The translations under genes and the position numbers were made by a program. 64,000 nucleotides of DNA from Lolium rigidum (taxonomy: Eukaryota; Streptophyta; Magnoliopsida; Poales; Poaceae). The stretch's first letter is position 1, and each line of letters begins with the position of its first letter. The stretch lies in contig NC_061510.1 in assembly GCF_022539505.1 (NCBI RefSeq), forward strand, positions 279,206,330 to 279,270,329, read 5' to 3'. The notes below the pieces were generated by a model. It searched no databases and was not told the origin of the DNA. It worked only from the letters and a program-made list of their open reading frames with translations. This document shows positions 21,226 to 32,760 of the stretch, in pieces.

Positions 21226-23285
21226 GACATCCCCTTTTCGTCAACAAAGCAACAGGTCATCTCTCTATATATGCTATATTTTTATTGCTTCATACGCTAT
21301 GTGTTGTTCTTAGAGTATCTTTATTTTTTGTTTTTAGTTTAGTGTTATTTTGTTTGCTATAGCTTATAGTTGGAATCTAGCATTCTTGTGTGGGAGAAAG
21401 ACACACTCCGTTTTTATTGCATAGAACGCTCTAATTTTCGTTGTTATTGTTCTGCGAGTGTTTTAGTTTTCTACTACGATGTTTAGCTCTTGGGTTTCGA
21501 TTCTAATTTTGTTCAGAGCTCATTAGTATTCTTTATTTATGTATGATTAGCTCTCTGATCCATATTGTATTCCATCCGTGAGAGCTATTTCAAATACGTT
21601 GATTGGTGTTGGATACGAGTAAAATATTTCATGACTATAGTGATGCAAAAGGAAGCTTATCTAGACTGTGGCGTAGACTTTGACATGTCATGTTAGATGT
21701 TATTCTTGTCATATGCTTAGTATTTATTGTTGTAGCATGACTTGTCTCAAATGACAGAGAGCGCATAATGTGTCATTGAAAGAATCATGTGTTGTTTTCA
21801 TCATAGAAAGCATAATATTGAGGTATTCTCCTTTGATGCTTTATTGGGTTGACTTGGCACATGCTTATACCATGTTATGACTATAACTAGTCAACTAAAG
21901 CGTCTATGATCATTTACTTTTTAACTTGTAATATCACTTTACGCTTTGATTGATAATGTTTTGTCGCTATGCATGATTATGACCATTATTGCTCTCTTAG
22001 TTGACGCTCACAGTCTTTTGCTAGCCTTCACCTGTACTGAGTATGAACTCTACTCGTGCATCCAAACACCAAAAACCAAAGTTGCCAATTGTGTCCACCA
22101 TATCTACCTATATGTGGTATTTCACCACCATTCCAAAATAAATTGCTTGTGTGCTACCTTTAAACCTTAAAAATTATCACCTGTTTTGTGTAAATTATAG
22201 CTCATGGGAAAGTAGTCTAAAAACTATTGTGGCAAGTATAATGTTTTATGCATTTTTAGTTCTTATAAGTTGCTTGTTGTGTGATAACCATGCTGTCATG
22301 GGGAACACCATCAATATGCTTTTGTTGAATATCATGTGAAATACTATGCATGCTCATCTTATTTGAAGTAAGGGAGATTTACCATGAGTTGCAAAGATTT
22401 GAGTATGCATATTGTTAGAGAGGAACATGGGCCGCCAACTAAAGCCATGTTCACATGGTGGAAGTTTCAGCTGGGAAAAAGTCCAAATATCTGTTGTCCT
22501 TGCTTTTCCGGTATGGATGTCTAAAAAAGTTCAGATTCATCCAAATTGAGAAATCAAATGAGATCCATCTCCTAAGGACCTTTGTACAGTAGGTAAGGAG
22601 GTACCCCTTTGTTACACTTGGTTAAAACATATGTATGAGATGAAAATCCATGGAAGTCCAAGCTAATTAGGACAAGGTGTGAGCACTATTAGTATATTAT
22701 GCATGAGGCAAGCAAACTTATAGAAAGTAATTATGCATAAGTCATACTATTTATCACTACCGTTGACATAAGTAGCACCTCTCAAAATAAATATGTCCAA
22801 TACTCTTATTGCTTTCAAAATAAAAAGCTCTAGCACATGGGTAATCCCTGCTTCCCTCTGCAAAGGGTCTTTCTTTTACTTTTATGTTGATTCTCCATAT
22901 TCTACCTTATGCACCAATTAAGAGAGCATAGTTTTCATTCTTAGTGCAATATGCATAGTTCCAAAATTATTATTGATTGATGCATGATTGTGCTATTGCT
23001 TGCTCTCAAATTATTTGTATCTAGTCATCCTCTGAACTTTGAAGGTGTCCTTGAATTTATGTTTTGCTATTCCATAAGGACATGTTGAGTACTACTTTAT
23101 TATGTTTAATCTATGATCATAAACACATAGTTGCTTTCAATGCACTATTATTCATGATCCTTTCTTTGAGTTACTCTTCATGTTATAACATAGTTGCTAA
23201 GTTTAACTGAATTATATCTATCATGCCTATGTTAGAGTACTTAGATCCCAGCTCACAATGCTTTACATGCTTGATCCAGATTCTT

Positions 23286-26200
23286 GTAATATCCCAGGAT
23301 TTGGGGTTACAAAATAGAGGAAATAGATGTGTGCATTGCATTCATGCATAGAAAATCCGGGGAATTTTCGCGCTTTAAAAATAAAGCACGATCACGATAG
23401 CGAAGTTTCACTTGACCTTGGTGGAATTGAAGTAACTCATCAAGTCAAGCGCTATAAACCTCAATGTGACCTTTGCCAAAACCTTGTTTTGGGTAGAGAT
23501 GATTTGATCTAAGGGGTTAGATCAAATGGAATTAAAACCAACACAATAACATATTAATCAATGATCAATTGCTTGATCTTATAAAAGATCATAATATGGT
23601 AATCCTTGCCATAACATAGGACCATTTATTTAATTGGACATCAAGTAACAATAAAATGGAGAAACCATTCTTGACTTATCTTTTCCTTGTCTTAAACTAA
23701 TCCTTGATCCTACCATGAACCTCATGGTATTCATTTTACTTCATTCTTGGAAACAAGACCAGGAGATCAACTCTAGAAATATATAGTCTTCTCTATTCCA
23801 TATTATTATACATCAAACCTAGAGAGGTGAGAGTTCTATGTTATTTATTAGAGAAGCAATGACAAACTTTGAGCTAAACCTTGGATATGCATCCATGTAT
23901 TCAAATCATCATCTTTAAGAGAAACCCTAGGATATTACTCAAGACATTCCCTAGAGAGAGAAACCATTTATGTTAAACATAGAAATTGATGATCACATCA
24001 TTCTCTATGGAGCCTAACCTTAGGTTAGCATTGTAGTCCTTCCCAAATGAGAGAGACCATTCATACCAATCTTAGTCTTACCCAATTATGAATTAAGGAT
24101 AACCTTTGATCTAAAGTATTAGGTTGTAAACCATTTCCCCTTGGAGTGGTGAGATAACCTAATATCACATGGAATAAGACCATATCCATGAGTTGATGAA
24201 ATAAAGATAAGACTAATTTAGCTAAGCTAGAAAAGTGAAGTCTTATCCTAGCTACCTAAGGAAATAATTAGGAGTACACCATAAACCCTAGAATAACTAT
24301 TCCTATATGAGAGAACTCAAGCTATGGTGTTACGCTCAAGATAGTTGAGGCAACACTTGAATTTGAGGGAGAGAACTATCCATATATCTTGATGATTAAA
24401 TCATCATTCATTGAGAAGAACTCTAAGTAAATACCTCAGGCATTTCCCTGGGGATATAATCTATTGAGGCAACCATAGTAGTCCTATCCAAGAAAGTAAA
24501 ACATTAGTACTATACTTAGTTGATCAAGATAATACTTGATCATGGAAGTGAGAACCCTATTTAATGGGAGATACTTAGGAAGCCAAACCTTGATCATTAT
24601 AAATTGGGTAATGATCATAAACCCTTAGAACTTGAGGTAGAAGATATTAATAACAAGTTGATCATGCCTAATCCATGACCATGCTTTGGAGGTATATTAT
24701 TACTAGTTAAACCTCAGTTGGTTAAGCAGATATAATTCAGTACATAAAATCATAGGGGAACTACTAGCAAACCTAAACCATTTCCCATATATTAAGTAGA
24801 GAGACAATTGAATAGTAACAACCTTTGTATAGATCAGCCCTATATCAATCTAAATGATCTTGGATTGAATCATCCTATGAGTGGCGAGGAAGAGCAGCCC
24901 TAGCCAAAGTAATGCGGTGTTAAATCCCATATAGAACCTATCCCCATGTCTCAAATTTAACTTGTGAATTATTTGATGATCACAAGTAAAACCCTAACCT
25001 ATATCCCAATATTAGTTTGTGCATCACTTGGGTGATCACAACTATAAACCTACTTCACATTTGAGTTCAAAACCTTATGCCATTAGATGAATATCATTAT
25101 AATCCTAGAATTATTCACAAACTAACTCTTATGCTTCAATTATTGAACCTAAGATTAACCTAGTGCTAAGTCCTATAATTAAGAACCATAGGTGGTGATC
25201 AACCACTTATCATTATAACCAAGACCAAAACATGATGAGAGTAATATCTACTCTAGGTAATTCAAGGTGTTATTAAATGTAATCCTAGTGCTACCTTCGA
25301 AAAAATGGTTATAATAAAACCTACAAGACCTTAACAAGCAAGTGCTCACATAAAATTATGTGCAAGTGATAAATTCCTCAAATAGAAACCAATCACTAAT
25401 AACAATCTATGTATCATTTTGAGTTCAAAGTATTAGCTCTAATCATTCCAAAGGATTTGATTCATAAGAATAAGGAAAGTAAAAGGAGACTATAAACTCA
25501 TGCCTATTTGATATTTTGAATAATCCCAATAGTATTAAATATACTCAAATATAAAGTACTTGTTCAAAAAGGAAAGAATGGTTTAAATATCACTGCTATA
25601 CAACTTAATGGAATTAACAAAGTAAGAAACCTGCAATTAAAAATTGCATTAAAAGCAGAATACAAAATAGGAAATATAAAACAGAAAATAAATAAAAGAG
25701 AAAAAGGAGAGAAGCCTTAACTGGACTCATCTGGCCGTGGCAGTCCAACAGGAGCCCAAGGTCCAGCCCCAAACAGCAGCCCAACACCGGCCCGTACCTC
25801 TTCGCGTGGATAAAGACGAGGGAGACGTCGTCGTCTTCGTCTCCTCCCCTCGACGCGCAGGAGACCACCACGACGACGACGAGCTGCATGTCCCGGCCGC
25901 CAATGTGGACCGAACGAGCAGTGACCACCACCGGAGACCCTATAAATACCCCTCCACAGTCTCTGCCGCTCGCGTTCTTCTTTTTCTTCTAATTTTCGAA
26001 ACCCTAACTCGCCGGCCACGATCTCTCCCCGGCGATTCCGACCACCCCAGAGCCCGCCGTTGAGCTCAGGAGGAGCGCCTAGATGTCCTCGTTCGTCTCA
26101 TGAAGTCACAGGCCGAGGGGAGCTCGGAGGATAAAGATTTCGTCCGTTCCCTTTCGCGGTACTGCGAAGGAAACAGCGACCGCCGCGACGCCTCCGTCTT

Positions 26201-29200
26201 CAATCGACACCGACGACCCTACAGGAAGCATCCAGGTGATCTTGCACGTCTTTTGAGCATCATATCGAGCCCTAGGTCGCGCCGTAGAGCCCTGTCACCG
26301 TCGACCACCATGCGCTGCCGCAACACCTTGCCGACGGCCATGCTCCGGCGACCATTTCGGAGCGGCGCCAGTACCAATATGTTCACCTCGGCGTGCGGAG
26401 TCTCGTGGAGTAATTAGTTTGCCCGCGGGGAGAGCTTAACGCCGGCGACCATCGCCTCTGACCGCCGGTCACCGTGAACCTTGCCACGCCAGCAATTTTG
26501 ACCACGGTCAATGCTGCGTGGCAGGTGACGTGGTGATAGCCCCACCAATCAGTGGCTATGGGTAGATTCAGCCGGGTGCATTTAGTATTTTTAGTTTAAT
26601 TCAAATTCCAGAAAATATCTGCAACTTCGCCAAATTTTAGAATATTCATTTTAACTCAAAAAATATAAATGAGATATCAAAATTCTTATAAAAATAAACT
26701 CTATCCAATAAAAATATAATATGAAATTTTTATTTTAGATAAAAATTTAATTGTTTAATACTCATTATTTAATCCTTTTCTTTTATTCTTAATTGAATTA
26801 AAATTCAATAATTAGGAAAACTTTCCAATTTAAATAAAAACCAGTAAATAAATAAAGAAAACATTAAAACTAATTTTCTTTATTTGTTATTTTATTAAAT
26901 CCTTATTAGAGGGATTTAAACCCTAAATAATAGTTACCTTAATTATTAATTCTTTAAAAATAATAAAACGCCAAATTCAATATTATTTTTATTTCAAAGT
27001 TATTAATAACTTCAACTTTATAATGAAGTTATTACCTTAGGAACTATATGGTAGATTAGGAAACCCTAGTTCCATTATACATAAATTAGTAGTTCATAAT
27101 TTTATGTGGGCTTCTAAAACCCTAATGCCATTAGGAACCCTAGCTCCATTAGTTCATATGAACCCTAAATTGTTTCTAAACCTATTCCTAGGTTAAACAT
27201 GTGATCATGGCACTTTAATTTTCATTCATAGAACCATAATAGGAACTAAATACTTGTTAGGTCCACATAAAATGTAGAAGCGCTATCACTAATAATTTGG
27301 TATTTCATGTTTCCATCTAAATCAAACCTAGATGATCAAATAGGATCAACATGAGCCTAAACCCTAGATCCCATTCCCAAGACCATCATCCTTAATCATA
27401 CCTATTTAGCATCACACCATTGTGATGAACTTTTAATAGCAAGCATGCCTAATACTTTGCATCATGTGCCATACACACTAAACCCTACAAGTATTAGATG
27501 TTTATAAACCATCTTATGTAGGAACCAATTATTCTTACTTAGTGAATCCAATAGCAAACCCTAGACACCCTCAACCCTAAATTGATATACTTCTTATTAC
27601 TTGAGAAGTATATTCTTCAAAAAGTTATTCTTTTGAATTAAATAAGGAGTAACCATCAAACCTGCTTAATAGGACCTATAAACCCTAGCTAGCTATCACT
27701 AGTAAGATATGAAAAACCATGGTAGCAACCAATTATATTCAATTGCTTAGTCTTCCCTGGCTTAACCCAAACCATGCAACCATCACATGACTAGGAACTC
27801 AATTCCACCTTGGTGTGATTCATATAATACTTGATTAGGAAACTCAATTGAGAACCATGATAAACCATAGAACCTATTGTTTCCTAATTAACATATTCTT
27901 CAAAAGTTATTCTTTTGAAGTATATAACAAGTAATCATCAACCATGCACTATAGTACTTGACAACTGCTCTTTACTTATTATACAACTACTATCTCTTGG
28001 TGTGTATGACTGTTACTATGCATTATACCACTTGTTTATGATTCTAAGACAACAAAGCCCTAATAAGAACCTTGTTTGTGAATCACTCTAAAACTGCAAC
28101 ACACATTGAACTAATCATTGCAACTCACTAATCCTAAATCATCGGGGTTAGGACACACTTAGAACGATTGCATCTCATCTTATGCATTATTGCATCCTTG
28201 CCAATCTTTTAAACATCGTCCTTACCAGACGATGATGCTATTTCAGAATTTGGAGTTATTGCTTATCGAAGACCTTGCCTGCATAATCTTGCTGTCAAGA
28301 AAGGCAAGTTCATCGCTTGCTCATGTCATTTGAGTATTTTTACCAAATTACTTGCAAAGTACTATGCTTATCACTCTTGCATGAAAATCAAAAGAACTAT
28401 TTTCATAACTATGAATATGACTATGTGCTGGGCAATGGAACCATGGTATGTGATGATATGGTGGAGGTTCCATTGCAAGGGTTTATATCCATCTAGGATT
28501 AAACAACAAATGTCGTCCAGTGATTCTTGTGCTGTAAAACTCGTGTTAACCATAAGATCTGGAGTGGGACGGAGTAGTCAGTTGTACTTCCACCTCTCGT
28601 TCATCAACAGATGCGCTTACCGTAGCAGTTGTGTCTTGCAAGAACAACCGGTGGGTGGGGATCCCCTTCTAATTCCCCACGGTAATGTGGTCTATGATGG
28701 GTTGCATTGGCCGGTGAAGGACCATGGTTGCAACCTGGTAGTTGTCGAGGTCGGAAGATATCCAAGTGATATAGCCCGGCGAGGACCCAAGGTCGGATTT
28801 GCAACGAAGGGTGGGCGTTCGAGGTAGCGGAGGAGTATGATTGGCTAGGACCTTATACCGGGACTCACACCAAAGGAAGTGTGGACGGGAATGTACACCC
28901 GGTTGGCACCAAGGTTAAGATCTCTTGTGGGTAAAGCAAGACACCTCTGTAGAGTGTAATGAAATGTGACATGTCACTCCCTGTTCCGGGTTATGGAACT
29001 GCGAACGCTGCCGGAAAGGAACTCCATGAAGTTCTAGTAAACCGGTGAAGCCTGACGGACATAGTTCTTCTGAATAAAAGCAACCTTTTGAAGAAATGAT
29101 TACAAAAACCTGCATAGCCTTGGACTTTCTGGTCCATGGTTGTAGCTAGTACATTAAACACCTCTTTCCTATAATGAACTTGTTGAGTACGCTCGTACTC

Positions 29201-29685
29201 ATCCCACTCTTAAATCCCCTGCTTAGATATGGAGGCATCAAAGGAGGATCTACAGTGCAACCCAAAGACCGAGGAAGCAAGAACTACTTCAAGAAATAGG
29301 AAACTGTCAGAAGAGTCCAACACCACATCCAACAAGAATAAAACCTAGATTAGCAATAGGAAGGAACTAGCTTCCTAAACTTAGCTCCTATTTAGCTAGA
29401 ATATATTCATAGCCTCTATAGATAGTTAAATACTCTACAAATAGAGTTCGTGATAGGATTAGACTACGAGTCGTTCTTCTGGAGTTTATTTGCAGTTTTA
29501 CCTCATTGTAAAGTAGGAGGCTGTGATGATCTTATGTAACAAAGTCTGTGTGTAATTCTATAGACATGCCTTGGACCCGCATATGTTTCTGTTGTACCAC
29601 TCTGAGCGATATAATAAGTGGAACGGTGTTTCATTACTGTTATATCAGACTTGCATACTACACCATGAAGTGGTATGCCGGGTCA
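23286..29685 (+). mobile_element. Very long LTR-like segment, element D
   Basis: It begins TGTAATATCCCAGG, typical of a grass Gypsy LTR start, exactly where element A homology stops. It ends near 29685, just before a primer-binding-like site. A TATA box (CTATAAATA, near 25941) with a GC-rich transcribed-looking region after it (25950-26420) fits a promoter inside the LTR. Most of the rest is AT-rich, ORF-poor DNA with recurrent AACCCTA. If it is a single LTR it is about 6.4 kb, unusually long. Alternatives are an LTR with nested non-coding insertions or two fused LTR parts. No second LTR is present. Confidence 0.5.
25717..26420 (+). promoter_or_regulatory. Promoter-like GC-rich core within element D
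   Basis: A GC-rich island in otherwise AT-rich DNA has CTATAAATA near 25941, followed by a pyrimidine-rich initiator-like stretch and 'cgaaaccctaactcgccgg'. The open frames (25737-26063, 26100-26417) encode Arg/Pro/Ser-rich low-complexity peptides in overlapping frames and are not convincing genes. It is best read as the U3/R junction of the LTR. Confidence 0.45.
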
Positions 29686-29691
29686 CCAAAG

Positions 29692-29706
29692 TTGATATCA
29701 GAGCAA
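29692..29706 (+). other. Primer-binding-like site (initiator tRNA-Met type), element D
   Basis: TTGATATCAGAGCAA resembles the common plant site TGGTATCAGAGC complementary to initiator tRNA-Met, with small mismatches. It lies a few bases after the inferred LTR end and supports plus orientation for D. Confidence 0.5.
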
Positions 29707-30260
29707 ATGCTTTGACCTAGGATTAAAACCCTTTAAAGGAGACCTATATGTTTGGTAGTGTCTATAGGAAGTTGTCTTAGATAAACCAAATCTTCTTATG
29801 ACTTGAGATGAATATTCACTTGAGAATAATCCTGACACACTTGAGTCAAACCTTCTCACCTATATTCCCTAAGTAATATTAGTTAGCTAATTGCAAGTAT
29901 GTAGCATACCATTAAGTTCTCGAAACAATAGATGAGTACATCACATTTGGTATACAATACATGGTAGTCCAAAGAGAGGATACAACCATAAGGAAGATAT
30001 CCTATTGGAAGAGGTGTACCAACACTTGTTATGGTTAAGTAAGAATTATCCAGACCTGTAATTGGAGTAATATCAAGTAATGAAGATAAGTATATAAGGA
30101 AGGTATCTTACTAGATGATGTATACCATACAAGTAATGGGTAAGTAAGTTATCCAAACTTGTAAAACAACTGATACTAAGTAATAAGTATAAGTTATATG
30201 AGGTAGTATAAACCATGATGAGTCAATCATGGGAGGTAAGGAAGAGTAATTGGAATAAAA
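29707..30260 (+). other. Internal remnant of element D
   Basis: About 550 bp of AT-rich sequence follows the primer-binding-like site. No coding capacity is visible. It stops where the truncated interior of element C begins, so D and C are joined by deletion or by insertion and deletion. Confidence 0.35.
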
Positions 30261-30269
30261 TATGTCTAC

Positions 30270-30782
30270 TTATATGGTAGAGATAGTCATGTGCTCTACA
30301 GCACTTTCTTTTTCAATACCACAAAAAGGTATTTTCTCAACAATAGATATATGAGAAAAATCAAGAGAAAAATCATAATCCTTATCCTTAATGTTTATAG
30401 GAGATGTGACAAATTTAGGATCAGGAGACAGTTTATATCTAACAACATGTTGTGCAAGAAGTTTTTTAATGTTACTTGCACCAGTGGTAGCATTACATTT
30501 ATCAATAAAATCATCATCAAGTTCCACATAATCTTCATCAAGATCATCACTAGAGTGTTCAACAGACTCAGGTGAATTAACAGGTGTAACAGTATTTTCA
30601 TTAGGAATTTCAGTATTTTCAATTTGTCTAGACCTACCAATTGTAGCATCTAGAAAAGGACATAATGAACCAATATCATCAAGCACAACAGAAGCATCAT
30701 CAAAATTATAAGAGGAATTTTCAGATTCAGCAGAAGTACCAGCATGTGAAGCTTGTGGTGGTGAAACAAGTTGACTTATCAC
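30270..30782 (-). CDS. Uncharacterised acidic protein (element C)
   Basis: A 170-residue frame starts about 155 bp after the primer-binding site of element C. It is rich in Ser, Asp and Glu ('SSDDLDEDYVELDDDF'), without transmembrane segments or retroviral motifs. I see no similarity to the A/B protein. It ends near the truncation of C, but the stop codon is within the element. It could be a Gag-like remnant or a lineage-specific ORF; function is unknown. Confidence 0.4.
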   Translation of the reverse strand: MISQLVSPPQASHAGTSAESENSSYNFDDASVVLDDIGSLCPFLDATIGRSRQIENTEIPNENTVTPVNSPESVEHSSDDLDEDYVELDDDFIDKCNATTGASNIKKLLAQHVVRYKLSPDPKFVTSPINIKDKDYDFSLDFSHISIVEKIPFCGIEKESAVEHMTISTI

Positions 30783-30937
30783 AGATGGTGAATCAAGAGC
30801 GACGAGAGGTACTCAGAGTTGTACCTTTTCTTGTAGTGGATGGTAATATGGCGACTTTAGCATCGCGAGATTTACCCATGATGGAGGATTTGCAGCGAAC
30901 AATATCAATTCAGGTGAACTTGCAAATAAAGCTATGC

Positions 30938-30955
30938 TCCCCGGCAACGGCGCCA
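30938..30955 (-). other. Primer-binding site, tRNA-Asp type (element C)
   Basis: On the minus strand the site reads TGGCGCCGTTGCCGGGGA, a perfect 18-nt complement of the 3' end of plant tRNA-Asp. It lies 11 bp from the LTR. Confidence 0.88.
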
Positions 30956-30966
30956 GAAAATAGTCT

Positions 30967-32365
30967 TGATAACCCATAAGTATAGGGGATCGCAACAGTC
31001 TTCGAGGGAAGTAAAACCCAATTTATTGATTCGACACAAGGGGAGCCAAAGAATATTTGTAAGCCTTAACGGCGGAGTTGTCAATTCAGCTGCACCTGGA
31101 AACAAACTCGCTTGCAAGAGTTTATCAGTAGCAACAGTTTTATAGCAGTAGCAGTAGTGAAATATAAGCAGCGAGTGTAACAAAGACGAGTAGTAGTGAT
31201 TATAGTAAACATCGGGATTAAAATACTGTAGGCACGGGGATGGATGAACGGGCGCTGCATGGATAAGAGAACTCATGTAACAATCAAGGCAGGGCATTTG
31301 CAGATAATAATAAAATAGTATCCAAGTACTAAACAACCATAGGCATGTGTTCCGTATATAGTCGTGCGTGCTCGCAATGAGAAACTTGCACAACATCTTT
31401 TGTCCTACCAGCCGGTGGCAGCCGGGCCTCTAGGGAATCTACTGGTAATTAAGGTACTCCTTTTAATAGAGCACCGGAGCAAAGCATTAACACTCCGTGA
31501 ACACATGTGATCCTCACATCACAGCCTTCCCCTCCGGTTGTCCCAATTTCCGTCACTTTGGGGCCTCGGGTTCCGGACAGCAATATGTGTGTACAACTTG
31601 CGGGTAAGATCATAAAACAATGAATATCATCATGAATCAATAACATGTTCAGATCTGAAATCATGGCACTCGGGCCCTAGTGACAAGCATTAAGCATAAC
31701 AAGTTGCAACAATATCATAAAAGTACCAACAACGGATACTAGGCACTATGCCCTAACAATCTTATGACTATTACATGATCAATATCATCCAATCCCTACC
31801 ATCCCCTTCAGCCTACATCGGGGGAATTACTCACACATGGATGGGGGAAACATGGATGGTCGATGGAGAGGCGTCGGTGGTGATGATGGCGATGATCTCC
31901 TCCAATTCCCTGTCCCGACAGGGTGCCAGAACGGAGTTTCTGGTCCCGAGACGGAGTTTTCGCGATGGCGGCGGAGTTCTGGATGTCTTCTGGCAGATTG
32001 GTCGAACCCCCGTGCGTTTTTAGGTCGAAGGCCTTAAGTAGTCCGAGAGGGAGCGTCGAGGGGTGGCCGCGGCGTCGCCACCATAGGGCGGCGCGGCCCG
32101 GGGCCCACCGTGCCGCCTTGTGGGGTGGGCACCTGGTGGCCCCCTCCGTCTCGTCTTCGACTCCGTCAATCTTCCGTGAAAATAGGCCCATTTCAATTAT
32201 TTCCGGGGATTTTCCTGAAAGTTGAGTTTACGCACAAAAATAAGACACCAGGGCAATTCTGTTGAAAACAGCGTTAGTCCGTGTTAGTTGTATCCAAAAT
32301 ACACAAATTAGAGGCAAAACAATAGCAAAAGTGTTCGGAAAAGTGGATACGTTTTGGACGTATCA
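30967..32365 (-). repeat. 5' LTR of element C (copy 1)
   Basis: A 1399-bp LTR starts TGATACGTCC (minus strand, at 32365) and ends GGGTTATCA (at 30967). It contains a GC-rich block 31850-32160. Its left 140 bp have no counterpart after the gap; from 31107 rightwards it matches 41566-42827 almost perfectly. Confidence 0.8.
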
Positions 32366-32396
32366 CGGCGCGACACCGCTCAGTTCCCGGCGGCGG

Positions 32397-32760
32397 CGCC
32401 ACCACCCTGTCCTCCACCTAGTACTAGCACCTGCAGGCCGCCGACGAGGTCCATGTTGAGGATGGACATCACGGAGCTGTGTAGCGGCCCGCGGGATCGC
32501 ACGCCGGGTAGCGTACGCCTGGAAGGTGCCATCGCGCTCCTCCAGGTACGACGTCCTCTGCGCCGCGTCGAGAGCGAGCTCCTCGCCGCTGTCGGCCAGG
32601 GCGTCGAACAGCTTCCAGGCGATGTGCGCCATGTGCGCCACGTACTCCTTGACGCGGAGCGACGACGTTGGCGTGCCCCCGAAGTAGCCGGGCAGCTCCT
32701 TCTCCCCGGGTCCGTGTCGAGGAGGTCGCGCGTCAAACGGAACAGGCGATGGCTCCAGGG
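32397..32760 (-). pseudogene. 2-oxoglutarate/Fe(II) dioxygenase fragment (copy 1)
   Basis: Minus-strand translation in two alternating frames gives pieces typical of plant 2OG dioxygenases near gibberellin 2-oxidase or DAO types: 'LFRLTRDLLD', 'LPGYFGGTP', 'LRVKEYVAH', 'SYLEERDGTFQ', then 'SSVMSILN' and 'DLVGGLQVL'. At the iron-binding His-x-Asp site only His is left directly before SSVMSILN, so the catalytic triad is broken. At least two frameshifts occur, and no N- or C-terminal halves are present. It probably represents a captured or decayed host gene piece. Subfamily assignment is tentative. Confidence 0.55.

Larger units (their letters stand above)
18171..23285 (+). mobile_element. Non-autonomous LTR retrotransposon A, 3'-truncated
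   Basis: It consists of a 5' LTR (18171-19559), a tRNA-Asp-type primer-binding site and a long AT-rich internal region with one ORF and no recognisable gag, protease, reverse transcriptase or integrase. The internal sequence is colinear with element B read on the minus strand, up to 'gatccagattctt' at 23274-23285. There element D begins, so the 3' LTR is missing. It belongs to the same superfamily as B and C (shared TGATACGTC and ATCA ends). It inserted into or next to the Harbinger fragment ending at 18170. Confidence 0.8.
30261..32365 (-). mobile_element. Non-autonomous LTR element C, truncated
   Basis: Minus orientation. The 5' LTR is 30967-32365, the tRNA-Asp primer-binding site 30938-30955, and about 680 bp of interior with one ORF runs to a truncation near 30261. 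LTR ends (TGATACGTCC...GGGTTATCA) relate it to A and B, but the bodies differ. No 3' LTR is present. The right part of this LTR recurs after the second gap. Confidence 0.75.

Noticed and set aside
26900..27900. Interstitial telomeric repeat
   Set aside because: AACCCTA-type heptamers are scattered singly tens to hundreds of bases apart, never in tandem.
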